Origin: an uncultured beta proteobacterium
Lineage (GTDB): Bacteria > Pseudomonadota > Gammaproteobacteria > Burkholderiales > Burkholderiaceae_C
DNA: 10,155 nucleotides
Assembly: GCA_903928325.1 (NCBI GenBank)
Contig: CAIYQF010000195.1
Location: 1-10,155, forward strand
Direction of reading: 5' to 3'
A program made the translations under genes and the position numbers. The notes beneath the pieces were generated by a model. The model ran no database searches. It saw nothing but the letters and a program-made list of their open reading frames with translations, and was not told the origin of the DNA. Below are positions 1 to 7,148 of the stretch, piece by piece. Numbering within the stretch: position 1 is the stretch's first letter; every line of letters begins with the position of its first letter.

Positions 1-567
1 CTTGCGGTCTTCCAGCATGTAGCTCACGCCGCTGGGCACGCGCAGATTGTCTTCAAGCACGTAGTACTCGCCCTGCCCTTGCGCGTTGGGCGCGCGCACG
101 ATGTCGATGCCCGATATGTGCGAGTAAATCTGGTGCGGCACAGCCACGCCCACCATCTCTTTGCGGAACTGGGCGTTGTTCTCAATCTGCTCGCGCGGCA
201 CGATGCCGGCCTTGATGATGTCTTGGTCGTGGTAGACGTCGTGGATAAAGCGGTTGAGCGCGGTGACGCGTTGCACCAGGCCTTTTTCCATGGAGCGCCA
301 CTCGTGGGCCGGGATGATGCGCGGAATCAAATCGAACGGAATCAGCCGCTCGGTGCCTGCACCGTCCTCGTCTTTTTCGCCGTAGACGGCAAAGGTGATG
401 CCCACGCGGCGAAAAATCATCTCGGCCTCTTCGCGCCGGTGCGCCATCTTTTCTGCGCTCTGCTGGGAGAGCCATTGGCCGTAGGCTTGGTAGTGTTCGC
501 GCGTGTTGCGCGCGTCATACAAGCCGCTGTAAGGCAAGGCTGTCGCCATCTCATCGAGTTTGTTCAT
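1..567 (-). CDS. Circularly permuted ATP-grasp type 2 protein (DUF404/DUF407 family), N-terminal part, cut by window edge
   Basis: The minus frame is open from an ATG at 565-567 to the first base of the window, giving 189 residues with no stop; the C-terminus lies outside. The protein begins MNKLDEMATALPYSG and then shows family-typical segments: RVGITFAVYGE, ERLIPFDLIPRIIP, EWRSMEKGLVQRVTALN, FIHDVYHDQDI, and near the edge YYVLEDNLRVPSGVSYMLED. This conserved block is characteristic of circularly permuted ATP-grasp type 2 proteins, often found with alpha-E and transglutaminase-like partners; their reaction is thought to be a peptide or amide ligation but is poorly defined. The start is supported by GAAGG (577-581 on the minus strand), 9 nt before the ATG. 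The gene lies 102 bp downstream of comEC on the same strand, so read-through is possible but not required. The family call is from remembered motifs; the role of this copy is not known. Confidence 0.88.
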   Translation of the reverse strand, partial: MNKLDEMATALPYSGLYDARNTREHYQAYGQWLSQQSAEKMAHRREEAEMIFRRVGITFAVYGEKDEDGAGTERLIPFDLIPRIIPAHEWRSMEKGLVQRVTALNRFIHDVYHDQDIIKAGIVPREQIENNAQFRKEMVGVAVPHQIYSHISGIDIVRAPNAQGQGEYYVLEDNLRVPSGVSYMLEDRK

Positions 568-581
568 AGGGACCGACCTTC

Positions 582-591
582 GCAATATTGC
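582..591. repeat. 10-bp perfect palindrome GCAATATTGC upstream of the ATP-grasp gene
   Basis: GCAATATTGC is self-complementary and lies immediately upstream of the GAAGG ribosome binding site of the ATP-grasp gene, 15 bases before its ATG. It could be a small operator, or its AT core could contribute to a -10 region, but no good -35 is visible and a 10-bp palindrome may occur by chance. Direct observation of sequence only; function is unknown. Confidence 0.25.
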
Positions 592-650
592 CTACCATGG
601 TGTGGCGGATGTCTCACGCTTCCAAGCAAGACTTAGACCACGCTCCCGCT

Positions 651-663
651 CGGGGCCGCCCCG
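651..663 (-). terminator. Short GC-rich hairpin just after the comEC stop; weak terminator candidate
   Basis: CGGGG (651-655) and CCCCG (659-663) form a 5-bp stem with a 3-nt loop, beginning 6 bp beyond the comEC stop codon on the minus strand. There is no U-run after it. An alternative longer-range pairing, CCACG (638-642) with CGTGG (662-666), competes with it. It may slow or partly end comEC transcription before the ATP-grasp gene, but it is not a canonical intrinsic terminator. Nothing else clear is seen in the 568-669 gap apart from the palindrome at 582-591. Confidence 0.25.
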
Positions 664-669
664 TGGCCA

Positions 670-3273
670 TCAAGGCACACGGTGGTGCCAGTACCGGCGC
701 AGGCTTTCACGGGTGCACGCGCCATTGTGGGGCAACCAGGATTGCCAGATAAACGCACCACAATGGGGCGTATCGACGATTTGCAAGGATTCCTGTGGTC
801 CGTAGCCTTGCGCCAAGACGTCGTAGCGCGCCATCACCTGCGCCGCCGGGTGCCCGTAGCGGTTGCGGTAGCCAGACTGCACCAGCGCAAACGATGGGTG
901 CACCGCGCTTAAAAACTGCACACTACTAGACGTTTTGCTGCCGTGGTGGGGCACCAGCAATACGGTGGAGCGCAGGCTGGGGTGGTCCCCCGCGCCTTCC
1001 GTGGTGGCCCGCGCTAGCAGAGCATCCTCTTGGGCGTGCTCGATATCGCCCACCAAAAGTGCGCTGGCCGGATCGCTGGGCGGGTGCAGGCCTTGCGCGG
1101 ACCGCTCATTGGCACGAGCGACGATGCGCAGCACGCACGACAGGGCATTGGGCTTGGGCGGCGGCACCGCCCCGTAATCACTTTCGCTGGGGTGCAACAC
1201 TTCAAACAAGACCGCGTCCCACACCCAGGACTGCCCCGCTTGGCAACGCTGCACGCGGGCCTGCGCCAGCAAGGGATGGGTGGCGGGCAAAGAGGTCCAC
1301 ACTTCAGCGCCAGGCTGCATGGCCATTAGCGCGGCGGCACCGCCCACATGGTCGGTGTCGCTGTGGCTCAGAACCAGGCGGTTGAGCGGTGTTTGAAGGG
1401 CTTGAAACAAGGGCACCAGCACCCGATGGCCCGCATCACTCTCCAGGCTGTAGCGCGGACCAGCGTCGTACAGCAGCGCATGCGACGCAGTGCGCACCAG
1501 TACCGCATTGCCCTGACCTACATCAGCGCCCAGCAACTCAAATTCCCCCACTGCGGGCGCCACCGGTCGCCACACCAGCAGCGCCAGCACCAAGGGAAAA
1601 CCCAAGAGCCGCAAGCTCCAGGGTAGCGGCAGCACCAGCACCACGCCGCCGAGCGCAGCCACCAGAGCCACACCCAGCGGTGGCACCGCCAGCACCCACA
1701 CCGCACCGGGCCACGTGGCCATGGTCTGCAACACCACCATCAAAGCCTGCGCAGCGGCCACCGCACCCAACCACAGCGGCGGCGCCACGGCACCCAACAT
1801 CGCCAGCGGCGTCAGTACCAAGGTAACCCAGGGCACAGCCAGCAAATTGGCCAGCAGCCCGACCACAGACACCTGGCCAAACAGCAACACCGTGAGGGGC
1901 GCCAAGGCCAGGGTAATCGTCCACTGCTCACGCACCAGGGACCGCAGCGCATCGAGGCCGCGCGCGAATGCCCGGTGCAGCGTTGGCTTTAGTCCCGGTG
2001 CATCGTCGGGTACTGCACCTTGCACCGCCACGGACTGCCCGTTACCGCTGGCAAACAACACACCAACGGCCACAAAGCTGAGCCAAAACCCGGGCTGCAA
2101 CAGCGCCCAAGGGTCGCTGACCACGACCAGCACCAAGGCCAGCATCCAGACCTGGGGCCAGGGCCAACGCAGCCCCAGCGCACGCAAACCCGCAACCGTG
2201 GCCAACATAACGCAGGTGCGCTGCGCCGGCACGCCCCACCCGGAGAAAACCGAATACGCCACGGCCAGCAACACGCCCGCAAGTAATGCAGCCGTTGGTG
2301 CTGGAACGGCAAGACACAGGCGCGTCGAGCGGCGCCAAAGCCAAGCCACCAGCGCCGTAGCGCCCCAGGCGAACATGGTGATGTGCAAGCCCGAGATGCT
2401 GACCAGGTGGGCCACACCGGTGGCGCGAAACACATCCCAGCCCGAGTGGTCTATGGCCGCCTGGTCACCCACCACCAGCGCTGCGATCAAGCCGGCCGCC
2501 TGAGGGTCTTGCACGCGCTGGAGGATGCGCTCGCGCAAAACCTGGCGCCACCGGGCCACGGGGTAAAGCGCGGTGGCCTCTAGCCTTTGGGGCGCGGCAT
2601 CCTGGGGCCCGGCGCGCACGTAGGCGGTGGCCTGCACGCCCTGCTCCCACAGCCACAGCTCATAGTCAAAACCGTGCGGGTTGATGCTGCCATGGGGCGC
2701 CTTCACCCGCAGCGTGAACTGCCAGCGCTCGCCAGGCCACAGCGCTTGGGGTTGGCGTTGCAACTCCCATGGCGAGAGGTCTGCAGCGGCGCCTCGGGGC
2801 GACAAGCCGCTGTACCAACCCACATCGACGCGCGCAGGGAAAGCAACGCGGTTGCCGTCCAATCGAGCGGATTCCACCTGCAAGCGAAAACGCAGGCCCG
2901 AGGGATTACTTTGTGTCATGTCGCGCACCACGCCAACGACTTGCAGATCGCGCCCTTCCAGCGCAGGATGCAAGCGCTGGCTATCGAACCAACAGGCGCG
3001 CAGCCCCACCAACGCAAAAGCCGCCAAGGCCCAGGCACCCAGGGCCAGCAGCCATCGCCATGCGGCCCAGACCGTTTGCCTAGGGCCGTGCCTGCGCTCC
3101 CACCGACTGGCCACCACAGCAACAGCCAAGGCGCCACCGCATGCCATGCCATATCCATCCACTGGCCACAATACCGCCTGCTGAAGTTGCAAGGCGCACC
3201 CCACCACCGCAGCAAGCCCCAGCAACCAGGCGCTGGGACTGCGAGATAGCGTTGCGGCGGGTTCAAGCGTCAT
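670..3273 (-). CDS. comEC: ComEC/Rec2 family DNA internalization competence protein
   Basis: The 867-aa product is full length for this family. ComEC forms the inner-membrane channel through which single-stranded DNA enters during natural transformation. The N-terminal part (about 15-100) has hydrophobic segments followed by a soluble DUF4131-like region (about 100-230). The competence-domain core follows: LIAALVVGD (262-270), VSISGLHITM (291-300), then many membrane segments to about residue 570. The C-terminal metallo-beta-lactamase-like domain starts near DVGQGNA (584-590) and keeps HSDTDHVGG (637-645), VGDIEH (741-746), VPHHGSKTSSS (774-784) and SGYRNRYGHP (800-809), so the putative nuclease metal site appears intact. 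The ATG at 3271-3273 is preceded by only a weak TTTAGG. A possible -10 (TAAGAT, 3280-3285 on the minus strand) has no good -35. No frameshift is visible. ComEA and pilus genes are not in the window, so competence of the organism cannot be inferred from this gene alone. Confidence 0.96.
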   Translation of the reverse strand: MTLEPAATLSRSPSAWLLGLAAVVGCALQLQQAVLWPVDGYGMACGGALAVAVVASRWERRHGPRQTVWAAWRWLLALGAWALAAFALVGLRACWFDSQRLHPALEGRDLQVVGVVRDMTQSNPSGLRFRLQVESARLDGNRVAFPARVDVGWYSGLSPRGAAADLSPWELQRQPQALWPGERWQFTLRVKAPHGSINPHGFDYELWLWEQGVQATAYVRAGPQDAAPQRLEATALYPVARWRQVLRERILQRVQDPQAAGLIAALVVGDQAAIDHSGWDVFRATGVAHLVSISGLHITMFAWGATALVAWLWRRSTRLCLAVPAPTAALLAGVLLAVAYSVFSGWGVPAQRTCVMLATVAGLRALGLRWPWPQVWMLALVLVVVSDPWALLQPGFWLSFVAVGVLFASGNGQSVAVQGAVPDDAPGLKPTLHRAFARGLDALRSLVREQWTITLALAPLTVLLFGQVSVVGLLANLLAVPWVTLVLTPLAMLGAVAPPLWLGAVAAAQALMVVLQTMATWPGAVWVLAVPPLGVALVAALGGVVLVLPLPWSLRLLGFPLVLALLVWRPVAPAVGEFELLGADVGQGNAVLVRTASHALLYDAGPRYSLESDAGHRVLVPLFQALQTPLNRLVLSHSDTDHVGGAAALMAMQPGAEVWTSLPATHPLLAQARVQRCQAGQSWVWDAVLFEVLHPSESDYGAVPPPKPNALSCVLRIVARANERSAQGLHPPSDPASALLVGDIEHAQEDALLARATTEGAGDHPSLRSTVLLVPHHGSKTSSSVQFLSAVHPSFALVQSGYRNRYGHPAAQVMARYDVLAQGYGPQESLQIVDTPHCGAFIWQSWLPHNGACTRESLRRYWHHRVP

Positions 3274-3370
3274 GCCTAAATCTTATCGATCGGCACGGCG
3301 CGCGCTGCCCCGCGCAGGTCACAGCAAGCAAAAATCACATGCGCTAAACTGAATTTTTGAAAGGCTTCGC
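3274..3370. promoter_or_regulatory. Divergent comEC/yghU intergenic region with yghU ribosome binding site
   Basis: This 97-bp gap separates two diverging genes and must hold their promoters, unless they lie within the genes. On the plus strand GAAAGG (3359-3364) is a convincing ribosome binding site 6 nt before the yghU ATG. TAAACT (3345-3350) is a plausible but imperfect -10 whose -35 region (around 3322-3328) does not resemble TTGACA. On the minus strand TAAGAT (3280-3285) is a weak -10 candidate for comEC. I see no strong inverted repeat or riboswitch-like structure. The RBS is well supported; the promoter boxes are tentative. Confidence 0.4.
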
Positions 3371-4249
3371 ATGACGGATTCAAGCGCCTATGTGCCACCG
3401 ACGGTTTGGACCTGGAACAAGGCCAACGGGGGTCGGTTTGCCAACATCAACCGCCCGGTGGCCGGTGCCACGCACGAGCAAGCGTTGCCGCATGGCAAAC
3501 ACCCGCTGCAGTTGTATTCGCTGGGCACACCCAACGGCGTCAAAGTCACGGTCATGTTGGAGGAGCTGCTGGCGCTGGGGCACCATGGCGCCGAATACGA
3601 CGCGTGGCTGATTCGCATCAACGAGGGGCAGCAGTTTGGCAGTGGCTTTGTGGACGTCAACCCCAATTCCAAAATTCCCGCGCTCATGGACTTCAGCGGC
3701 CCCCAACCGGTGCGCATTTTTGAGTCGGGTGCGATTTTGGTCTACCTGGCCGAAAAATTTGGCTGCTTGTTGCCAACCGAGCCCGCCCTTCGCGCCGAAT
3801 GCATGTCCTGGCTGTTCTGGCAAATGGGCAGCGCGCCCTACCTGGGTGGCGGCTTTGGCCACTTTTACGCCTATGCGCCCATCAAAATCGAATACGCAAT
3901 CGACCGCTTTGCGATGGAGGTTAAGCGCCAGTTGGACGTGCTCAACCGCCGCCTGGAACACAGCCGCTACATGGCCGGGGAGGACTACACCATTGCAGAC
4001 ATCGCCATCTGGCCCTGGTACGGTGGCATGGCCAAGGGCCAGATGTACGAAGGCGGTGAATTTCTACAGGTACAGGAATACACGCACTTGATCCGCTGGG
4101 CTGACGAAATCGCCGAACGCCCGGCCGTGCGCCGGGGGCGCATGGTCAACCGGGTTATGGGACCGCTGGAGAGCCAGTTGCACGAGCGCCACGACGCCAG
4201 CGACTTCGACACCCAAACCCAAGACAAACTGCAAGCACCAAGCCCCTAG
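3371..4249 (+). CDS. yghU: YghU-like nu-class glutathione transferase / glutathione-dependent disulfide-bond oxidoreductase
   Basis: The 292-aa product matches the E. coli YghU pattern over essentially its full length (YghU is about 288 aa). It starts with the YghU-specific extension VWTWNKANGGRFANINRPVAG (from residue 12). A thioredoxin-like glutathione-binding domain follows (about 46-130) with LYSLGTPNGVKV (48-59), NPNSKIPAL (97-105, including the cis-Pro position) and FESGAILVYLAEKFG (117-131). The C-terminal helical domain (about 145-270) has GGGFGHFYAYAPIKIEYAI and ends with QLHERHDASDF. In this class there is no catalytic Ser/Cys/Tyr; two glutathiones bind per site and the enzyme reduces disulfides. 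Likely cytosolic. A GAAAGG ribosome binding site precedes the ATG. The gene is divergent from comEC and convergent (31-bp gap, no clear terminator) with the enolase-superfamily gene, so it appears to be a single-gene transcript. Physiological substrate unknown. Confidence 0.95.
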   Translation: MTDSSAYVPPTVWTWNKANGGRFANINRPVAGATHEQALPHGKHPLQLYSLGTPNGVKVTVMLEELLALGHHGAEYDAWLIRINEGQQFGSGFVDVNPNSKIPALMDFSGPQPVRIFESGAILVYLAEKFGCLLPTEPALRAECMSWLFWQMGSAPYLGGGFGHFYAYAPIKIEYAIDRFAMEVKRQLDVLNRRLEHSRYMAGEDYTIADIAIWPWYGGMAKGQMYEGGEFLQVQEYTHLIRWADEIAERPAVRRGRMVNRVMGPLESQLHERHDASDFDTQTQDKLQAPSP

Positions 4250-4280
4250 GCGCGCGCCATCCCTGCCCTGGGTAGCCCAC

Positions 4281-5453
4281 CTAAAACACACTACAGGCGC
4301 GCTGCAAGGCGACAATGTCGGGCACCACGCCAATGCCTGGCGCATCATCCAAGGTGATATGGCCGTCAACCACGCGCGCAAAAGCCGGCGCCAGCAGGCT
4401 GCGCAGCAGGTTGTCATTGGCGTCGACTTCCAGCCATCCGTCGCCACCGGCTGCCGCCAGCACATGCGCAGAAGCCATCAGACCCACACCTGCACCCAGG
4501 TAATGCGGGCAATACCGCACCCCCGCCCGGCCAATGTGCGCGATCACCGGCCAGCAACCCGAGATACCACCCCACTTGGCAAGGTCTGGTTGCACCACGC
4601 CAAAGGCGCCGCTGTCGATGGCAGCCCCAAAGCTGCGCTCGCCCGCCATGTTTTCACCAGCGGCCAAGGGCATGCGGGTGTGCGCGCGCAACTGCTGCCA
4701 GGCGTCCATGGCGCTGTCGGCGCGCAGCGGCTCTTCCAGCCAAGCCAAACCAAGGGGCTCGAGCAAGGGCAGCATGGCCAGCGCGCGCGGCAGGTCCCAG
4801 GCCTGGTTGACATCGGCCATCAAGCCCGCGTGCGGGCCCAGCCACTCCCGCACAGACGCCAGGCGATCCAGGTCTTGCCGGTCATCAAAACCAATTTTGA
4901 GCTTGAAAGCGCGGTAGCCCTGCGCGTGCTTGCCACGCACCACATCCAGCGCCCCATCGGGGTTAATGCCGCTAGCATAAACCGGCACCTGCGGGGCTTT
5001 TCCACCCAGCAAACGAAACAAGGGCAATCCCGCGCGGCGGGCGCACAGGTCCCACAGCGCCAGGTCCAGCCCGGCCGCCACCTGGGCCAAAGGGCCCGGT
5101 TCACCGGCTTGCAGGGCAAGAATGTCGGTTTTCTGGCTGACGTACCCAAAGGCCTGAGCGGGGTTTGCAAACGTTTGGTTCAACACCAAAGGCGCAATCA
5201 CCGTCTCCAACAGACGCGCGCGGTGCTCGGCGCCACAGGCCGGAAAGTTGCACCAAATTTCACCCCAGCCAATGGCTCCATCGGCATCTTGGGCCCGCAC
5301 AAAAACGGCAGGACGGTCGTGCATGGTGCCAAAGGACGTTCGTACCGGAACGGGGCTTGGACAGCGCAAAACAAAAGCCTGCACCTCCCGCAAGCGCACG
5401 GACACGTCCGCTTTGAAACCGGTTGGCAAAGGAGGGAGCGGTGCCTGGTGCAT
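4281..5453 (-). CDS. Mandelate racemase / muconate lactonizing enzyme family protein (enolase superfamily, MR-like active site)
   Basis: The 390-aa product has the two-domain enolase-superfamily layout: an N-terminal capping domain (about 20-135) and a TIM-barrel (about 150-360). By remembered numbering of Pseudomonas mandelate racemase (K164, K166, D195, E221, E247, D270, H297, E317), every catalytic and metal position has an equivalent: K184 and K186 in FKLKIG, D214 in LMADVNQAW, E240 in WLEEPL, E267 in AAGENM, D290 in VVQPDLAKWGG, H317 in YCPHYLG, and E342 in WLEVDAND. The D-H spacing (27) is the same as in mandelate racemase. The last Glu comes five residues later than there, a small loop insertion. 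This supports proton abstraction alpha to a carboxylate: racemisation, or dehydration of a sugar or hydroxy acid. The substrate is not determinable. The ATG at 5453 has no Shine-Dalgarno; an in-frame GTG at codon 17 (5403-5405) is an alternative start. Divergent from the GMC gene, sharing its control region. Confidence 0.9.
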   Translation of the reverse strand: MHQAPLPPLPTGFKADVSVRLREVQAFVLRCPSPVPVRTSFGTMHDRPAVFVRAQDADGAIGWGEIWCNFPACGAEHRARLLETVIAPLVLNQTFANPAQAFGYVSQKTDILALQAGEPGPLAQVAAGLDLALWDLCARRAGLPLFRLLGGKAPQVPVYASGINPDGALDVVRGKHAQGYRAFKLKIGFDDRQDLDRLASVREWLGPHAGLMADVNQAWDLPRALAMLPLLEPLGLAWLEEPLRADSAMDAWQQLRAHTRMPLAAGENMAGERSFGAAIDSGAFGVVQPDLAKWGGISGCWPVIAHIGRAGVRYCPHYLGAGVGLMASAHVLAAAGGDGWLEVDANDNLLRSLLAPAFARVVDGHITLDDAPGIGVVPDIVALQRACSVF

Positions 5454-5494
5454 GGAATAAAGTATAAACGTATGGCTTATAATACGTTTAAGCC
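5454..5494. promoter_or_regulatory. Compact divergent promoter between the enolase-superfamily and GMC genes, predicted leaderless or near-leaderless
   Basis: The 41-bp gap is an AT-rich island in GC-rich DNA. On the plus strand TATAAT (5478-5483) is a perfect -10; a start about 7 nt later would leave only about 4-6 nt before the GMC ATG at 5495. On the minus strand TATACT (5461-5466) is a good -10, whose predicted start falls at or within a couple of bases of the ATG at 5453. Neither gene has a Shine-Dalgarno sequence. The corresponding -35 regions are weak (around 5455-5460 plus; around 5484-5489 minus), which suggests activator dependence. Leaderless starts are inferred from spacing, not shown. 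Confidence 0.6.
5465..5490. repeat. 9-bp perfect inverted repeat, operator candidate
   Basis: TAAACGTAT (5465-5473) and ATACGTTTA (5482-5490) are exact reverse complements separated by 8 bases, a centre-to-centre spacing of 17 bp that suits a dimeric helix-turn-helix regulator. The element covers the plus -10 and abuts or overlaps the minus -10, so a bound protein would control both divergent genes. I cannot assign a regulator family, and no regulator gene is present in the window. Confidence 0.6.
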
Positions 5495-5496
5495 AT
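5472..5496. repeat. 8-bp perfect inverted repeat interleaved with the first and reaching the GMC start codon
   Basis: ATGGCTTA (5472-5479) and TAAGCCAT (5489-5496) are exact reverse complements with a 9-bp spacer. The right arm includes the first two bases of the GMC start codon (5495-5497), and the two repeats are offset by about 6-7 bp. This could be a second operator on another helix face, part of one composite site, or, if transcription starts further upstream, an RNA hairpin that hides the start codon. Confidence 0.5.
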
Positions 5497-7114
5497 GCGC
5501 ACCACCTTCAACAGCCCAGGTTTTGACTACATCATCGTGGGCGCGGGCTCGGCCGGGTGCGTGCTGGCCAACCGCCTGAGCAGCGACCCCGCATGCCGCG
5601 TCTTGCTGCTCGAGGCCGGTGGCGCACACCACGGATTTTGGGTTCGTTTGCCGGTGGGCTACTTTCGCACCATCAACGACACGCGCTACGCCTGGCAATT
5701 TCCGGTTGAACCGCAGGCGCATACCGGTGAACGAACCATGGTCTGGCCCCGAGGCAAGGTGCTAGGCGGCTCCAGCGCCATCAACGGCCTGCTGTACGTG
5801 CGCGGGCAGCGGGCAGACTACGACGACTGGGAGGCACTGGGCGCACGAGGCTGGAACTACCCCAGCGTGCTGCCCTATTTCAAGCGTTCGGAGCGCTATG
5901 CCGGTGGCGACAGCGATTTTCACGGGGCCGCAGGCGAACTGGGCGTGAGCGACCTGCGCAATGACCACCCCTATTGCGCCGCGTGGCTTGAGGCAGCGCA
6001 GCAGGCGGGCCACCCACGCACCGATGATTTCAATGGCGCCCACAGCGACGGCATGGGGCGCTACCAACTGACCCTGCGTGGCCATTGGCGCTGCGACGCA
6101 GCGAGCGCATTTCTGGCACCCGCGCGCAAGCGCGCCAACTTGACCGTACTCACCGGTGCGCACGCCAGCCGCGTGCTGCAGTCCAACGGCCGCGCCGTGG
6201 GCGTGCAATGGTTCCAAGGCGGCACCGTACACGAGGCGCGTGCTGACAGCGAGGTGATCGTGGCTGCCGGCGCCCTGCAGTCGCCACAACTGCTGCAACT
6301 CTCAGGCATTGGGCCTGCCAATGTGCTGCGCCGCCACGGCATTGCAGTGGCGGTCGATGCACCCGAAGTGGGCCAAAACCTGCAAGACCACTACCAGGCG
6401 CGCGTCATCGTCAAGCTGCGCCAACCCCACTCGCTCAATGACGACATTCGCAAGCCCTTGCGCCTGGCGCAAATGGGCGCGCAGTGGCTGTTTCAGCAAC
6501 GCGGCCCCCTGACCGTGGGCGCCGGACAGGTCGGGGGTCTGGCCTGCACCCCGTACGCCGTGGGGGGTCGCGCCGACGTGCTCTTTAACGTAATGCCCTT
6601 GTCCGTGGACAAGCCAGGCGACGCGCTGCACCGTTTTTCCGGCTTCTCGGCCTCGGCCACGCAATGCCGACCGCTTTCGAGCGGCAGCGTTGAACTGCGC
6701 TCGGCCAACCCACTAGAGCCGCCGCGCATCGTCTCAAACTACCTTCAAGAACCCCAGGACGTACGGGTGCTGGTGGCCGGGCTGCGCCAGTTACGCGAGA
6801 TTTACGCCCAAGCGGCTTTTCGCGACCTCATTACTGGCGAAGAGCATTTTCCTGGCAATGCCTTGACCAGCGACGCGGACCTGGAGGCCTTTGCCCGCCA
6901 AAAGGGTGGCACGGTCTACCACCCGGCGGGCACCTGCCGCATGGGCGGCGACACGCACTCGGTAGTAGACGAGCGCCTGCGCGTGCGCGGCGTGGACGGT
7001 TTGCGCGTGGTGGACGCCTCGGTTATGCCGCGCCTGGTTTCGACCAACACCAACGCGGCGGCCATCATGGTGGGCGAAAAAGGCGCCGCCATGGTCATCG
7101 AAGATGGCGCCTAG
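5495..7114 (+). CDS. GMC family FAD-dependent oxidoreductase (choline/alcohol dehydrogenase-like)
   Basis: The 539-aa product is full length for bacterial GMC alcohol dehydrogenases, which oxidise an alcohol to an aldehyde using FAD. The N-terminal FAD-binding fold shows YIIVGAGSAGCVLANRLS (12-29) and LLLEAGG with E40 for the ribose. GMC signature 1 is at WPRGKVLGGSSAINGLLYVR (84-103) and signature 2 at AAGALQSPQLLQLSGIG (257-273). The catalytic pair is His476 in YHPAGTCRMGG and Asn520 in STNTNAAAIM, 44 residues apart as in choline oxidase and dehydrogenase. No signal peptide or membrane segment is evident. It resembles the broad choline-dehydrogenase-like/AlkJ-like family rather than strict BetA, so choline is only one candidate substrate. 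The ATG at 5495 lacks a Shine-Dalgarno and follows a TATAAT by only 11 bases. The stop at 7114 is 34 bp before the aldehyde dehydrogenase start; the two are probably co-transcribed and act in sequence. Confidence 0.95.
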   Translation: MRTTFNSPGFDYIIVGAGSAGCVLANRLSSDPACRVLLLEAGGAHHGFWVRLPVGYFRTINDTRYAWQFPVEPQAHTGERTMVWPRGKVLGGSSAINGLLYVRGQRADYDDWEALGARGWNYPSVLPYFKRSERYAGGDSDFHGAAGELGVSDLRNDHPYCAAWLEAAQQAGHPRTDDFNGAHSDGMGRYQLTLRGHWRCDAASAFLAPARKRANLTVLTGAHASRVLQSNGRAVGVQWFQGGTVHEARADSEVIVAAGALQSPQLLQLSGIGPANVLRRHGIAVAVDAPEVGQNLQDHYQARVIVKLRQPHSLNDDIRKPLRLAQMGAQWLFQQRGPLTVGAGQVGGLACTPYAVGGRADVLFNVMPLSVDKPGDALHRFSGFSASATQCRPLSSGSVELRSANPLEPPRIVSNYLQEPQDVRVLVAGLRQLREIYAQAAFRDLITGEEHFPGNALTSDADLEAFARQKGGTVYHPAGTCRMGGDTHSVVDERLRVRGVDGLRVVDASVMPRLVSTNTNAAAIMVGEKGAAMVIEDGA

Positions 7115-7148
7115 CACCCTTGCCCTTTCATTTTTCACTCGGACCCTT

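Noticed and set aside
79..636. A 185-codon plus-strand open frame over the ATP-grasp gene
   Set aside because: The minus strand in this stretch encodes conserved ATP-grasp family segments. The plus frame is a His/Arg/Val-rich shadow without family features.
1715..2503. A 262-codon plus-strand open frame antisense to comEC
   Set aside because: It is low in complexity (Thr/Ala/Pro/Ser-rich), overlaps the membrane-segment region of a clearly real gene, and has no plausible start signal or motif.
4249..4258. GGCGCGCGCC palindrome at the end of the yghU gene, as a terminator
   Set aside because: It has no loop and no following U-run; a short GC palindrome like this is expected by chance in this base composition.
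4359..5579. A 406-codon plus-strand open frame antisense to the whole enolase-superfamily gene
   Set aside because: The opposite strand encodes a protein with complete conserved catalytic motifs. The antisense translation is rich in Arg, Gln and His, has no recognisable domain, and runs into the GMC gene in another frame. Long antisense frames are common in GC-rich genes.
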